64,000 nt of DNA from Coenobita brevimanus (taxonomy: Eukaryota > Arthropoda > Malacostraca > Decapoda > Coenobitidae). The position numbers and the translations under genes are program-made. The DNA lies in NCBI GenBank assembly GCA_032717465.1, contig CM064669.1:48375343-48439342 (forward strand). The letters are read 5' to 3'. Each line of letters begins with the position of its first letter. Positions within the stretch are counted from its first letter, which is position 1. The notes under the pieces were generated by a model that was not told the origin of the DNA, did not search any database, and was given only the letters and a program-made list of their open reading frames with translations. Of this stretch, positions 1 to 10,062 are shown piece by piece.

Positions 1-235
1 ATCGTATCATTTATATAGACTGGAAATACAGCTATCGTATCATTTATATAGACGAAATACAGCTATCGTATCATTTATATAGACTGGAAATACAGCTATC
101 ATATCGTTTATACAGACTCTGGAAATACAGCTATCGTATCATTTATATAGACTGGAAATATTGCTCTTGTATCGTTTATATAGACTCTGGAAATATTGTT
201 CTCGTATCATTTATATAGACTCTGGAAATACTGCA
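1..235. repeat. Minisatellite, ~31-37 bp unit, about seven copies
   Basis: The window opens inside a tandem array whose unit reads roughly atcgtatcatttatatagac followed by (tct)ggaaatacagct. Copies differ by small insertions such as 'ctc' and by substitutions (acag versus attg). The array decays at about 235, where 'gcaatgatatcgtttac' is the last recognisable half-unit. The true left end lies outside the window. No coding signal is seen. Confidence 0.9.
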
Positions 236-299
236 ATGATATCGTTTACAAAGGCTCCAACAAGCTTGAATGTGTCGGTTTTCATAACTTAATAGCAGC

Positions 300-450
300 T
301 TTCCACACTGCTCAATCTCTGGCAGCCTCCCTATTCAGTCCTAGCCCTGAGGTCACACCCTATGGCCTCTTCCCAGGTCTTTTTCAGTCTGCCTCCCACC
401 TCTACCCTTAACCTTACCACTTATCACCTTCCACACCCAACTGTTACTCT
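300..450 (-). mobile_element. LINE 3'-terminal remnant (minus)
   Basis: On the minus strand a decayed reading frame contains KKTWEEAIGCDLRAR followed by a Cys/Ser-rich tail. This resembles the extreme C-terminus of arthropod RT polyproteins (GRPxKTWxExVxxDLxARG type). The same DNA is found at about 2160-2290, including the shared strings 'cccaggtctttttcagtctgcctc' and 'ccacacccaa'. It is a short, old, 5'-truncated fragment. The boundaries are approximate and the clade cannot be fixed. Confidence 0.45.
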
Positions 451-1912
451 CCATTAAAAATAAAATCAAGGCATTTGAGAGAAGAACAAGTACCAATGGA
501 ACTTAGAAATCTGCATATAAGACAAGGCTTTACTATCACACCACTGATTTCCCTAGATAAATAGCTAAGGAAGGGGTGTTAGGGAGCTTCCTTTTGAATG
601 CAGGGGTCTCCAACTGACTTAAGTTTAACCCCTAAAATAAATAATTACAGAAGAGATGTCAGGGAGCTTCCTGTTGTGTGTTAATTTACTCCTGCCACAG
701 CCAATGGTTTTATCCAGCTCTGGGGATATTTTATTTACTGATGGGGTAATAATGGCTATCTGTCTTCTGCTGCAAGTCTCCAAAGACTTAAAACTATATG
801 GAAAAGTTAAGAATGAAACCTAAGGCACAAGGGGTGGCAGTGATAATTTCCTGGGATATGGTTGTTAGCATTGCCAATTTAACTGCAGCACACTTACTGC
901 AAATAATTCCACTTAGCAAAATTGAGTTTTTAATGTTCTGCATGATTCTTGCAACTTTAGCTTCCTCAGCTATTTAAGCACAAGTTGCAGTGCATTTTGA
1001 CTAACACCTACTGAGGCCAGTTCTGCAACCAACTGGCAATTAACAAAAGCAGCACCACAGCAAGATTTATAGAAAACTATACGTTATGTATGAAACACTC
1101 CACTGGCCCATCAATGGTTATTTCAACAGACTGCCACCTAAGTGAGTATGTATAACATTTTTAAATGTACTCATCTTGTAGTATCCAGCCAAGTTGCTCC
1201 CCTTCATCACTGGTGGTGGTGGTGGATGTCTACTGCCAGACACCCACCACAGCAGGGGTGGCCTCCTCTGCCATCAAGCTGCCCTCGTCATACTGCCCTA
1301 AAGTATAAACACGCTTTACAACTCCACCCTTGAACTACAATGCCAGTGCTACCTCAACCATCAACACTAGTTAAATCTTAGGCTGAAGGACATACTGAAG
1401 GCTGTATCAAACCAGCCATTTCAAGGAGTCTATCAGTTAATATTCTTGCCACACACATATGTACCTATCTCTCAGGAGGAAGATGGTGGACTGCAGAAGA
1501 GGAATTTTAGCATGAAGTCTCCTAAATTCATATCCAGATAAGCATGAACCCACAACTGAGTTAAGGATTCTAGTAAGTAAGTTTCTCAGTGAAATATGTT
1601 AACACCCAAATATGCCTAGTAACCAATGCATTTATTCCTATACAGTATAATGCTACTTCCCTATTCAAGTTAGGCAAATGCAAAGAGCAAACTAGCTAGG
1701 AACAATCTTCATTTTCCTTCATCCTGATCTTTTCCACCTAATGCTGAAGTGAGGAAGGGTGCAGAAAGGAAGGACAGGGAAAGAAATAATAGAGGAAGCA
1801 CTTACATTTATACCTCAACATCTTTACCAGCCTAATGGAGCGGGAAAAGGGAACTTATTTCCTTCATTCATTCATTTATAAAAACTCCAAGATGCTTCCA
1901 TATATCAGCCTT
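451..1912. other. No gene recognised
   Basis: Moderately AT-rich DNA. The only regularities are two diverged direct copies of 'agagatgtcagggagcttcctg / aaggggtgttagggagcttcctt' near 570-680 and a short run of TGG codons near 1212-1227. No splice-framed exon, RNA gene or transposon end was recognised. Positions 1913-1924 are the left target-site duplication of the next element. Confidence 0.5.
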
Positions 1913-1924
1913 GATCACCTAATG

Positions 1925-2136
1925 ACGAAGAGAGTGTATGTGAGTGAGGTGGAGGGTGGAAGAGGAAGGGGGAGACCGAGGATGAGATGGAGGGATGGGG
2001 TGGAGAGATATCTGAGAGAGGGGGGTGTGAGTTGGGAGCAGGGCAGTGAAATGGCAGGGGACAGGGCGACTTGGAGGCGATTTGTTTGTGGCCACCCCAA
2101 ACGGGATTGAGGCGTCTGGCAATAGATAGATAGATA
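1925..2136 (+). mobile_element. 5'-truncated RTE-like LINE insertion with 12-bp TSD
   Basis: The final ~60 codons of an RTE-like RT ORF are intact: the frame reads KRVYVSEVEG, then RGRPRMRWRDGVERYLREG, then GDRATWRRFVCGHP and a stop. This is followed by 'ggcgtctggca' and an (ATAG)n tail. The insertion is flanked by the perfect direct repeat GATCACCTAATG at 1913-1924 and 2137-2148, which proves retrotransposition and fixes both ends. It landed inside an older LINE remnant that resumes at 2149. The same C-terminal sequence appears on the minus strand at 20.2 kb, so both belong to one subfamily. Confidence 0.9.
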
Positions 2137-2148
2137 GATCACCTAATG

Positions 2149-2620
2149 GCAGTTCTCCACGCTGCTTGATCTCTAGCAGCTTCTCTGTCCAGCCCTTTAT
2201 CCCTGAGGACACTGACTTCATCCCAGGTCTTTCAGTCTGCCTCTCAACTTTACCCTCCATGCTCACACCTCCCACCCTCCACACCCAAATGTCTTCCCCC
2301 ATCCTCTCCACATGCCCAAACCATCTCACTCTACCCCTCCTAATCACAACACCACTACACTCCAGTCCCATCCTTCCTCCCAAACTATCTCAGTCTACCC
2401 CCTTCTCATCACACCAATACACTCCAGCTCCATCTTTCCTCCCAAAACCATCTCAATTTACCCCTTAACTCTACCCTCAACACTCACACCTCTCCCCCGC
2501 TGCATCCAGTTGTCATTCTTCATTCTCTCCACATGCCCAATGCAATGGACAGTAAATTTCTATGACTGCACCTCTGTAGATATATACTTTACCAATGCCT
2601 TCACCCACACTGGATAAAAC
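2149..2620 (-). mobile_element. LINE 3' remnant with internally repeated C-terminal segment
   Basis: Read on the minus strand, the frame has RVRWFGHVERMGEDIW, the conserved 'RWFGHVERM' stretch of RTE/jockey-type RT C-termini. It then decays through a segment related to that at 300-450. The ~80-bp block around 'gggcatgtggagag...gggtgtggag..gtgagc' recurs at about 2490-2560 and 2275-2345, and a shortened version lies between them. Local tandem duplication within a dead copy is therefore likely. The frame is broken by stops and there is no function today. Confidence 0.6.
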
Positions 2621-2740
2621 TTAGGTCATAACATACCAACTGTTCCCTAATCTTTCTTGCATAGTCTACTGTCTACTCTGTTAACTGCTCTAACACCTGT
2701 ATCTAAATGACTTGTTAATTATGGTAAACAAGGGCTATGG

Positions 2741-3187
2741 CAGAGGTCGGCAACCTGCGGCTCAGAAGCCGCATGCGGCTCTTAGGACACTTTTGTGGCT
2801 CCAGGAGCTTCATAAATAACCATTTATTCTTTCAGAACAAAGGCATCATATTATACATGCAAGGCAACATTAGATTTTCCATTCAGCTTTAATAAGATCT
2901 ATACTATAAGCAGATCAAACAATATCACTGTAATGTTTTGTTTAGATTTAGAATACTGCAGATTTTGGTTTATGAGAATTTTCTGTATTGCGGCTCCAAG
3001 AGTACTACATTTTTATGAAACAAAAGATCTATACTACAAGTAGATCAAACAGCATCACCGTAATGTTTTGTTTAGAATACCGCAGATTTCAGTTTCAGAA
3101 TTTTTTGTATTGCAGCTCCATGAGTGCTACATTTTTTGAAACTTTAAACTAAATGGCTCTTGTAGCTTTAAGGGTTGCTGACCCCTG
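2741..3187. mobile_element. hAT-type MITE with perfect 8-bp target duplication
   Basis: The ends are inverted repeats: the left end is CAGAGGTCGGCAACC and the right end, reverse-complemented, is CAGGGGTCAGCAACCC. Directly outside lies the 8-bp duplication GGCTATGG at 2733-2740 and 3188-3195. An 8-bp TSD with CAG...CTG termini is diagnostic of the hAT superfamily. The 447-bp interior carries no transposase frame. It contains a ~125-bp imperfect direct duplication (about 2896-3018 and 3025-3142) built on 'gatctatactataagcagatcaaac...ctgtaatgttttgtttag...attgcggctccaagagtactacattttt'. It needs a transposase from elsewhere. Confidence 0.92.
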
Positions 3188-3445
3188 GGCTATGGGAAAG
3201 GTGTATAGGCAAGGTAATGTCAATCTGGCATTAAGCTGTATCCCTCCACAAAAGGACAAAAAAGCTATACCAATTTATAGGCTAAAATCGGTGCTTCCAT
3301 CTCACTTAGATTTCTTAACCAAGGAAAAAATAATCTTGCCACTTAGGTATACTGTAGTCTGTCCATCACCTGATGGAACTGGCCCATTCTCACAAATTTA
3401 GTACTTAATTGATTAGTTTCATTAATTTTATAGTTATGGAGGTAG

Positions 3446-3469
3446 GAATGAGTCTCCTTGGTTACTATA
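3446..3469 (+). repeat. Outlying copy of the 'TCTCCTTGGTTACTA' minisatellite core
   Basis: The string ggaatgagtctccttggttactat matches the core of the array beginning at about 4560, roughly 1.1 kb away. It shows that the minisatellite once extended or jumped to the left of the RTE fragment at 3533-3785. Confidence 0.75.
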
Positions 3470-3532
3470 TGTTTTCACTGGACATTACCACTCCCACATC
3501 AATACAGTGTGCTTGATGGAAATTCAGTTATA

Positions 3533-3785
3533 TATCTATCTAATCTATCTATTGCCAGACATCTTAATCCTGTAAGGTGTGGCCACAAATATCCTCCACA
3601 CTGTCCTGTCCTCTGCCATCCCTCCAACTCACATCCCCCCTCTCATCTCCATCCCTCCAACATATCTACCCACACTCCTCCCTCATACACATATTCTCTC
3701 TTCCATATCTACTTGTATCTACTCTCCATCCCTCCAACTAACACCCCCTCCCATCTCTCCACTCCATCCCTCCATCTCATCCTTG
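3533..3785 (-). mobile_element. RTE-like LINE 3' fragment (minus) with (TATC)n tail
   Basis: The left edge is a tatctatctaatctatcta tract followed by 'ttgccagacatcttaatcctgtaaggtgtggccacaaa'. This is the complement of the 3' end seen at 1925-2136 and 20197. The minus frame is more decayed (stops and deletions), with duplicated 'ccatccctccaac' blocks. A possible short target duplication GTTATA lies at 3527-3532 and 3786-3791. Confidence 0.75.
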
Positions 3786-3846
3786 GTTATAATGTACAAA
3801 TGAGTGTCCTTGCTCAATTCAACCCTCCATAGTTACCTGCCGACAC

Positions 3847-3985
3847 TAACAGACAAACAGGAGTGACAGAAAAGAGAAAGACAGAAAAGAGGGACAGACA
3901 TGAGAAGTGACATGAGAGAGAGACAGACAAGAGGGACAAAGACAAGAGACAGGAAAAACAGACAGGAGAGACAGGAGACAGTACT
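3847..3985. repeat. (GACA/GAGA)n purine-rich simple repeat
   Basis: Degenerate run of 'agacagaaaagagggacagacatgag' type units, almost pure purine on the plus strand. Not coding. The next ~170 bp is ordinary sequence without a recognisable gene. Confidence 0.75.
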
Positions 3986-4559
3986 ATACCCATCACAACA
4001 GATTTCAACCTCTCCAAGCAGTCGTGGCCCCTCTGAGTTCTCCAGGCAGTCTCCCTTCACTCCTCTTGAACTGCCATCACGCTGCCATCTCTCTGGAACC
4101 CTGCTTTCTTGTACTTCACTTACACCCACACAAACCCAAGGCCGCCACAGGAACACCACTGCAATGATTGTAGGAATATAATACAAATTATTCACATTTA
4201 GAGTAGACAGTTATACAGTATATAGCACTACTACTTCTACCTTCTACTTGGCCTATATTTTGCCTTATGCAGTCCATCTCACACAGTTCAGTGGCAGAAC
4301 AAGGTAATGCTATAAAGTACCATTTCCACAGCACTTCTCCATGACTACCAACATTCTACTCATCTACAGTTACAATTCAAAATTCATGATGCTATGATAT
4401 TTTAAACCAAAAAAGAAGGGCATAGCATCATATTCTAATAAAATTTTGTTACAGCCAGGTATTCAAAGTGAAAGTTGTTTTTATACCTATAGCCACTTCT
4501 GAATCAGTCACTCCTGCAAAAGAATACCAAGATGTGTTTGCATTTGACGAGCTGTAGTT
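3986..4559. other. No gene recognised
   Basis: Unique-looking sequence between the purine tract and the 112-bp minisatellite. No splice-framed exon or transposon end was found. The last ~110 bp begin to resemble the minisatellite spacer ('cactcctgcaaaagaatacc...gtgtttgcatttgacgagctgtagttatgagttagg'). Confidence 0.4.
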
Positions 4560-6480
4560 ATGAGTTAGGAATGAGTCTCCTTGGTTACTATTCCAATTTA
4601 CAACTACTAAAATCTGACTGGTCACTCCCACAAAAAATATGAATATGTGGTTGCATCTGACGAGCTGTGGTTTTGAGTCAGGGATGAGTCTCCTTGGTTA
4701 CTATTCCAATTTACAACTAAAATTTGATGCTAGTCCTGAACAAGTGCTATGAGTCTCCTTGGTTACTAGCTTGCTTTTACTCTACCTTGGCCTAAAATTG
4801 CCATCTCTCCATCCTGAATGCTGAATTGTTATCAGATAAACACTAGAACATGATGCTAGTCACAAAGAAGTGCTATGGGATGAATGTACAGCCATACCAT
4901 TGCTTTTTTTCTGCCAATGCGCTATGTGAAATAATATACAAAGGAATGAACACCTGGACAAAGCCATTGTGACAGTCTCCTTGGTTATTAGTCAAAACTG
5001 CCCTCCCAATCTGACTACACCTGGCCATCAATTAACTGAAAAGGGGCTAGGGATCTTTACAGAGCCTTGGTCATGAGTCAAGAATGAGTCTCCTTGGTTA
5101 CTAGCCAGAATTACCCCCCAAATCTGACAGCTTTGCCATAAACTAACTGAAAATTATGAAGAGCCTCCTTGGTCATGAGTAAGGAATGAGTCTCCTTGGT
5201 TACTAGTCAAAATTACCATCAATCTGACTACTACTTGCCATCAGCTTATTGAAAAGGGGTGAGGGATCTTTACATAGTTCCTGTATGGAATACTAGCCTT
5301 AGTTAGGGAATGAGTCTCCTTGGTTACTAGTCAAAATTACCATTCCTATCTGCCTACACTTAGCCAAACAGTAACTCATATTAGGCTAAGGATCAATATG
5401 TAGGCCCTTGGTTGTGTCTCCTTGGTTAGTAGTCAAAATTACCCTCCCAATCTGACTACACTTGTCCATAAAGTAACTGAAATCAGGCTAGGGATCATTA
5501 CACAGGGCCTTGGTCATGAGTCTCCTTGGTTACTAGTCAAAATTATCTTTCCAATCTAGCTACACCTGGCCAACCACTGACTGAAAAGGAGTTGAGAGAT
5601 CTCTGAATAGTTGCTGCATGGAATTTGAGCCTTAGTTAAGGAATGAGTCTCCTTGGTTACTAGTCAAAATATGCATCAAAAGCATCAATCTGCCTACACC
5701 TGGCATTAACTGAAAAGGAGTTAGGAGTTAGGGATCTCTGTAAAGTTGTCGCATGAAATATGAGTCTTAGGGAATGAGTCTCCTTGGTTACTAGTCAAAA
5801 TTACCTTTCCAATCTGACAACACTTGGCCAAGAAGTAACTGAATAAAAGGGTCAGAAATACAGTATAGAAAGAGCATTGGTCATGAGTCTCCTTGGTTAA
5901 TAGTCAAAATTACTTTTCCAATCTCTACACTTGGCCATAAATTAACTGAAAAAAGGCATAAGGATCTTAAAATTATTCTAGCATGGAATTTTAGCCTTAG
6001 TTAAAGAATGAGTCTCCTTGGTTACTAGCCCAAATTACCATCTCAATCTGACTACACAGCCATAAAGTACCGGTAACTAAAAGGGAGTTAGGAATCTTTA
6101 CATAGTCTTTGCATGGAATTTTATGAACCTTAGTTATGGAATGATTTAATCTGACTACACCTGGCCAAAAAGTAACTGAAAAGGGGTTAAGGATCTTTAC
6201 GAACAGCCTTGGTCATGAGTTTCCTTGGTTACTAGTCAAAATTACCTTTCCAATCTCTACACTTGGCCATAAAGTAACCGAAAAGGGGTTAGGGATCTGT
6301 AATTACAAACAGCCTTGGTCATGAGTCTCCTTGGTTACTTGTCAAAATTACCCTCCCAATCTGACTACACCTGGCCATTAACAGAAAAGGGGTTAGAGAT
6401 TTTACAGACAGCCCTGGTCATGAATATGGAATAAGTCTCCTTGGTTGCTAGTCAAAATTACCCTCCCAATCAGGCTACAC
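4560..6480 (+). repeat. Degenerate ~100-130-bp minisatellite, about 16-17 copies
   Basis: Each unit carries the invariant core gagtctccttggttactag, then tcaaaattaccctcccaat, ctgactacacctggccataaa, gtaactgaaaaggggttagg and gatctttaca. Cores begin near 4573, 4685, 4750, 4972, 5083, 5188, 5301, 5414, 5517, 5643, 5776, 5885, 6009, 6217, 6319 and 6434; one core near 6140 is lost. Spacing varies between 65 and 220 bp because of indels. There is no open frame. The core is better conserved than the spacers. Confidence 0.9.
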
Positions 6481-6586
6481 TTGGCCATAAACTGTGAAGG
6501 CTGGGAATCTGTCACTAAAAACTCAAATTATTTGTATAAATTAGCTGGGAAAGTTATATACCTAACCCCTCCAGGTAGCATGCATA

Positions 6587-6587
6587 A

Positions 6588-6616
<29 letters not shown>
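6587..6616. repeat. (AAT)n microsatellite
   Basis: Ten uninterrupted AAT/ATA trinucleotides, directly after the end of the 112-bp minisatellite. Confidence 0.95.
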
Positions 6617-6618
<2 letters not shown>

Positions 6619-6675
6619 TTGAGAAGGTTCTGGCATATTCACCTAGTAAGTATCCAATTAAATGTCCCCCAGAGA

Positions 6676-6746
6676 TGGTTGTGGTTGTAGTAGTTGTGGT
6701 AGGGGGTAGTTGTTGTGGTAGTGGTAGTTGTGGTTGTGGTAGCAGT
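6676..6746. repeat. (GTN)n imperfect trinucleotide repeat
   Basis: The run ggttgtggttgtagtagttgtggtag continues for ~70 bp. It gives poly-Val/Gly on one strand and poly-Thr on the other, so the apparent frames here are low-complexity artefacts. Confidence 0.85.
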
Positions 6747-6929
6747 CTCTCTACAGCTACATGGCCAATTATTGAACCCTCCAGATCTTTTTTTCTCTTC
6801 TTCTTCATTATCAGGCTGCCTTCTCCCCAACTCACACTCCTGAAAAAGAATATTCCTTATAAGGCATCACAAGAAAATCACAAAAAATATCAAAATATCC
6901 ATACACAAACAAAACAACAATTCCACACA

Positions 6930-7165
6930 CACAGATACCCCAAACTCCACATAGTAACCCTCAAATCTACACACACACACACACACACACAATCTCCACA
7001 TACACCCCCAATCTACACACACACACACACCCAAATCCACACATACACAATCCAAACTCCACACATACACCCCAATCTACACACACACCCAAAATCTACA
7101 CACATACACACCCAAAAAACTACACATACACACCCGAAGCTCCACATACATACACCCCACCCCAG
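6930..7165. repeat. Interrupted (CA)n / 'cacacacccaaatctacaca' repeat
   Basis: A ~235-bp region built from (CA)n runs interleaved with 'ccaaatctacacac', 'ctccacatacac' and 'cacccaaa', a compound minisatellite grown from (CA)n. Open frames through it are low-complexity. Confidence 0.85.
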
Positions 7166-7407
7166 AGTTCACACCCAGCTCTGTCATGCCATTTTCTTAC
7201 CCTTTCAATCATGAGTATGCTTTAGAAACACTCAGGCCTGTTTACAATACACATTAAAATCAACATCATCACCACATAAGCAATTAATGGAGAGAGAAAG
7301 GTAATTACTGGAAAAAGAAAGGAAAAATATCTTACCAAAATGGCAGACCCTTCCCCTGTGACTGCTGGGGCCTGACTGACTGACCAAAAGCCGGCACATT
7401 CCATCCA

Positions 7408-7860
7408 CCCCCACATTCCTTCCCTCCCTCCCTCCCCCCCACTAGTTTCCTCCCCCCCTCCACCACCTCCTCCCTCCCTTCACAGCCCCTCTTTCCTTCA
7501 CCTCTCTCTCTCTCTCTCCTTCCTTCCTTCCTTCTCCTCCTTGTCTTCCTTTTTCCTCCACCTCTTCCTCCTCCCTGAAAAGCACTCTTCCTCCAATTCT
7601 CCTCCCTCCTGACATCCTCCTTTCCCTCCACCCCCACTAGTTCCCCCCCCCCATCTTTCCTCCACCTCTCTCTCCTTTCTTTTTCTTTTTTTCTTTCCTT
7701 CCTCTCTCCTCCTTCTCTTGTCATCAATCTTCCTTCCCTCTTCCTCCTCCTTGAAAAACACTTTTCCTCCATCACCCCTTACCTCCTCTCTCCCCTCCAT
7801 CCCTCCTTACCTCCTCTCTCCCCTCCATCCCCCCCCTTTCCTCCCCCTCCTCTCTCATTA
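7408..7860. repeat. 450-bp polypyrimidine (CCCTCC / CTTCC) tract
   Basis: The plus strand is almost pure C and T, in blocks of ctccctccctcc, ccttccttccttc and tctctctctc. 'ctttcctcca' and 'cctcctccctgaaaaacactcttcctcc' are repeated twice (about 7568-7592 and 7746-7770). Mirror-symmetric stretches could adopt triplex (H-DNA) structure. The long minus-strand Arg/Glu/Lys frame is an artefact of purine composition. Confidence 0.85.
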
Positions 7861-7887
7861 GACACACACACACACACACACACACAA
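7861..7887. repeat. (CA)n microsatellite
   Basis: Twelve or so uninterrupted CA units at the end of the polypyrimidine tract. Confidence 0.9.
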
Positions 7888-8104
7888 AGTAAAAAATAAA
7901 ATACAATCCATTATGGACAAGGGAATCACCTAGACACAAGAGAAGGATATTTGTGAAGCACTAAAGAATTATACACTATATCAACCAACTCCAAGTCTCC
8001 ATAAAGGCACCAGATACTAATAAGTATACAGACATGATAATTACCGTAAAAATAAGCGAAGAAACACCATAAATAAATAATTATAAATGCAGTCATCGCT
8101 CACC

Positions 8105-8165
8105 TTCATCATCCCCAGCAGCTCCGTCTCATCTCCCACAATGCTCCTGTGACGTCACCCTCCAC
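8105..8165. promoter_or_regulatory. CRE-containing promoter-like segment
   Basis: A perfect CRE palindrome sits inside gtgacgtcac (8151-8160) in a locally GC-richer patch. On the plus strand it precedes the small ORF at 8264. On the minus strand the same segment runs into ATGATGAAG|GTGAGC, which could be a first-exon donor. Similar CRE-like sites precede DNA-transposon ORFs elsewhere in this window (10.26, 12.91 and 33.41 kb), so this may be transposon-derived. Confidence 0.35.
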
Positions 8166-8263
8166 CCGTAAAATTATATACTTTTCAATGGCAAATTTTA
8201 TGCACAGAAGCTCTTGAATATATTATCAGCTGTTCAAATAATAATTATTGTACAAACTTTGTA

Positions 8264-8425
8264 ATGAAGGAAATAGGAAGAGGTCTACAAAGCCTCCCAG
8301 GCCACGTAGATTCAGGTTCACCCGATGACGTAGCAATGTCTTCTGAAACGGAGGAATCAAGTCTTAATCCGGGCTGGGATCTGGAAGGCCTTACTACACA
8401 GTGTACACAGAAAATAGTAAATTGA
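8264..8425 (+). CDS. Small ORF of 53 codons, unrecognised
   Basis: Frame starting MKEIGRGLQSLPG and ending in CTQKIVN before TGA. The middle is acidic and Ser-rich (DDVAMSSETEESS). Codon use looks non-random and there is a CRE motif 105 bp upstream. The frame is also open upstream without an ATG, back to the TGA that overlaps the CRE. No domain is recognised. It could be the 5' coding piece of a degenerate DNA transposon, an exon, or chance. Confidence 0.25.
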   Translation: MKEIGRGLQSLPGHVDSGSPDDVAMSSETEESSLNPGWDLEGLTTQCTQKIVN

Positions 8426-8881
8426 AATTTCAAATGGGGAGCCAATAGGGGGCCAGTGGGGGGCTAAGGATCTGGGGCCGTACTTATAAAACCTACATCA
8501 TAGTTAGGTGAAAGTCAGAAATGTGAGACTTAAGGAGCAGTTCATCATAACAAAGTCAAGACTTTGTTAGGTCGAAATCATAAGCATCTGAGATAGCATC
8601 TGCTATATGTTGCACTTGCGAGTTTTGAAAATTGAAGAAAAATACATAAAAACAGCAGAGAAAAGACGTAACAAAAAATCTAAAATAAATATGATATTTT
8701 TCTCACATGTTTTCAGTGAAAAGTCAGCTGATTAATGTCAAGTTTTAGGAATTATTTATTAACCGCCTTTGTTTCACTGTGGACGAGGACATGTTGCCTC
8801 ACCGCACCATCTGGTAAACAAAACAACCGGACCGTGAGGCTGTGAGGCTGAGGAAAACCCTATTATTTTTGGAAATTAAAG

Positions 8882-9838
8882 ATGGAAGGAGAGGAGATAA
8901 GAGGTAGAGGGGCAACGAAGAAGAACTGCAAGAAATGTGGATTTATTGGGAAAGTGAATTACAAGGAACTCTGCAGAAGGTGTGAAGAAGAGGAAGAAAA
9001 AAGGAGGGAAGTATGTCAGACATGCAAGAAGAGGGTATAAAGGTATGTTTATTTGTAATGCCTGCAAACCCAGGGTAAAAATTAACATGGATCAATGTGA
9101 AGAAATGAGGGAAGAGACCCAGGCTATGAAGGAAGAGCTACAGAAAGTGAGAGAGGAGCAGGAAGAGATGGGAAGGAGAATGATAGATGAAGAAGGATTG
9201 GAATGAAAGAGAGGGAAAGGATGAAAGTACAGTGGGGATGCAACAGAAAGTTGGATGAGGTGTGGAAGAAGCACATAGAGCTGCAGGAAAAGATGAATGC
9301 CATGTATGGAAGATGGGAGGAAAAGGAGAAAGAAATGAAAGAATTGGTAACTAATATTACTGAGAAGGTGCTTAAGAGTGTAATGGAAAATTTAGGAGAG
9401 AGGGAGGATAAGGAAAAGAGAAGGAAGAATTTAGTTGTGTTCAATGTGCTAGGAAGTGATAATAGGGAGGCCAGAGAGAGAGAGAAAAAGAGGATACAGA
9501 GGTATGTGCTAGAATATTTAAAGAAGTACTAGAGTATGAGGCATTTGAAATAGAGAAAGTATTCAGGATTGGGAAAAGAGAAGAAGGGAAGGGAAGGTAA
9601 GTTGTCGGACTGAGAGAGGAATATGAAAAATGGAGGATCTTGAAAAATTGTGGGGTACTTAGAAACTCCACAAATGATTTATATAAGAAAATAAGAATGA
9701 GTGTAGACATGATGAGAAAAGAAAGAGAAGCAAATGCAAAGCTAAAAGAAGAACTGAAAGAAAAAAGGAGGCTGGGAGGAAACTGGATAATAAAGAAACG
9801 TAAGATCGTAAGATTGGACACAAATGATAATGAGAACT
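8882..9838 (+). pseudogene. LINE ORF1 (Cys-zinc finger, coiled coil, RRM-like), frameshifted
   Basis: The ATG at 8882 (MEGEEIRGRG) is chosen because the first Cys pair follows at once. Four CxxC pairs (CKKC, CRRC, CQTC, CNAC) form a PHD/zinc-ribbon-like module. A stop (taa at 9037) and a frameshift come just before the fourth pair. A Glu/Lys-rich coiled coil follows (about 9095-9400), then KNLVVFNVLG, the RNP-like strand of LINE ORF1 RRM domains, and a basic C-terminus (MMRKERE...IIKKRKIVR) ending at 9838. At least three frame breaks are present. The expected role is RNA binding and chaperoning of the LINE RNP; the copy is dead. Confidence 0.75.
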
Positions 9839-9839
9839 G

Positions 9840-10062
9840 ACGGGACCGGAGAAATGAGAACATAAACAGTGAAGAGGGGAAATTTTTATTCAGGGTTATT
9901 AACATACAAGGTTTGTCTAAATGTAAAAGTAAGGAAGCAGAACAATTAGTAAATGATGATAGTATCGTGTGCCTAACAGAAACACAAAAGAAAATTAGCA
10001 ATATAATATTTAGTCAAAATATATGTGTTGTAGAAAATATGAGAGATTTGGGAGTTATTTAG
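9840..10062 (+). pseudogene. LINE ORF2 amino-terminus (AP endonuclease start), truncated
   Basis: Begins right after the ORF1 stop. The frame holds FRVINIQGLSK, the N-terminal Asn-containing motif of AP-type endonucleases, and CLTETQ, with the catalytic Glu. It is cut at about 10062, where homology with the 26.8-kb copy ends. The rest of the endonuclease and the RT are missing here. Confidence 0.7.

Larger units (their letters stand above)
8766..10062 (+). mobile_element. A-rich LINE, 5' half (5'UTR, ORF1, start of ORF2)
   Basis: A non-LTR element that breaks off about 70 codons into ORF2. It has a short 5' leader (about 8766-8881), ORF1 with zinc-finger, coiled-coil and RRM-like parts, then the beginning of an endonuclease (FRVINIQGL...CLTETQ). 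The ORF2 start aligns with the copy at 26.75 kb (LINIQGL...CLTETQ). The two are fragments of one family: this one keeps the 5' part, the other the 3' part. The break at about 10062 passes into piggyBac-like DNA. Confidence 0.8.

Noticed and set aside
1..235. CRISPR-like array
   Set aside because: Units are contiguous with no unique spacers, and the genome is eukaryotic; it is a minisatellite.
4560..6480. CRISPR-like array because of the conserved 18-bp core and variable intervening DNA
   Set aside because: The intervening segments are mutually homologous, degenerate and irregular in length, so it is a minisatellite.
7331..7420. Minus-strand exon ending CATTTTG|GTAAGA
   Set aside because: The donor is good, but upstream is a pure purine tract without an acceptor and no frame is favoured.
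7332..7800. Long minus-strand open frames rich in Arg, Lys, Glu and Gly
   Set aside because: They lie entirely within a polypyrimidine/polypurine tract; open frames there are a composition effect.
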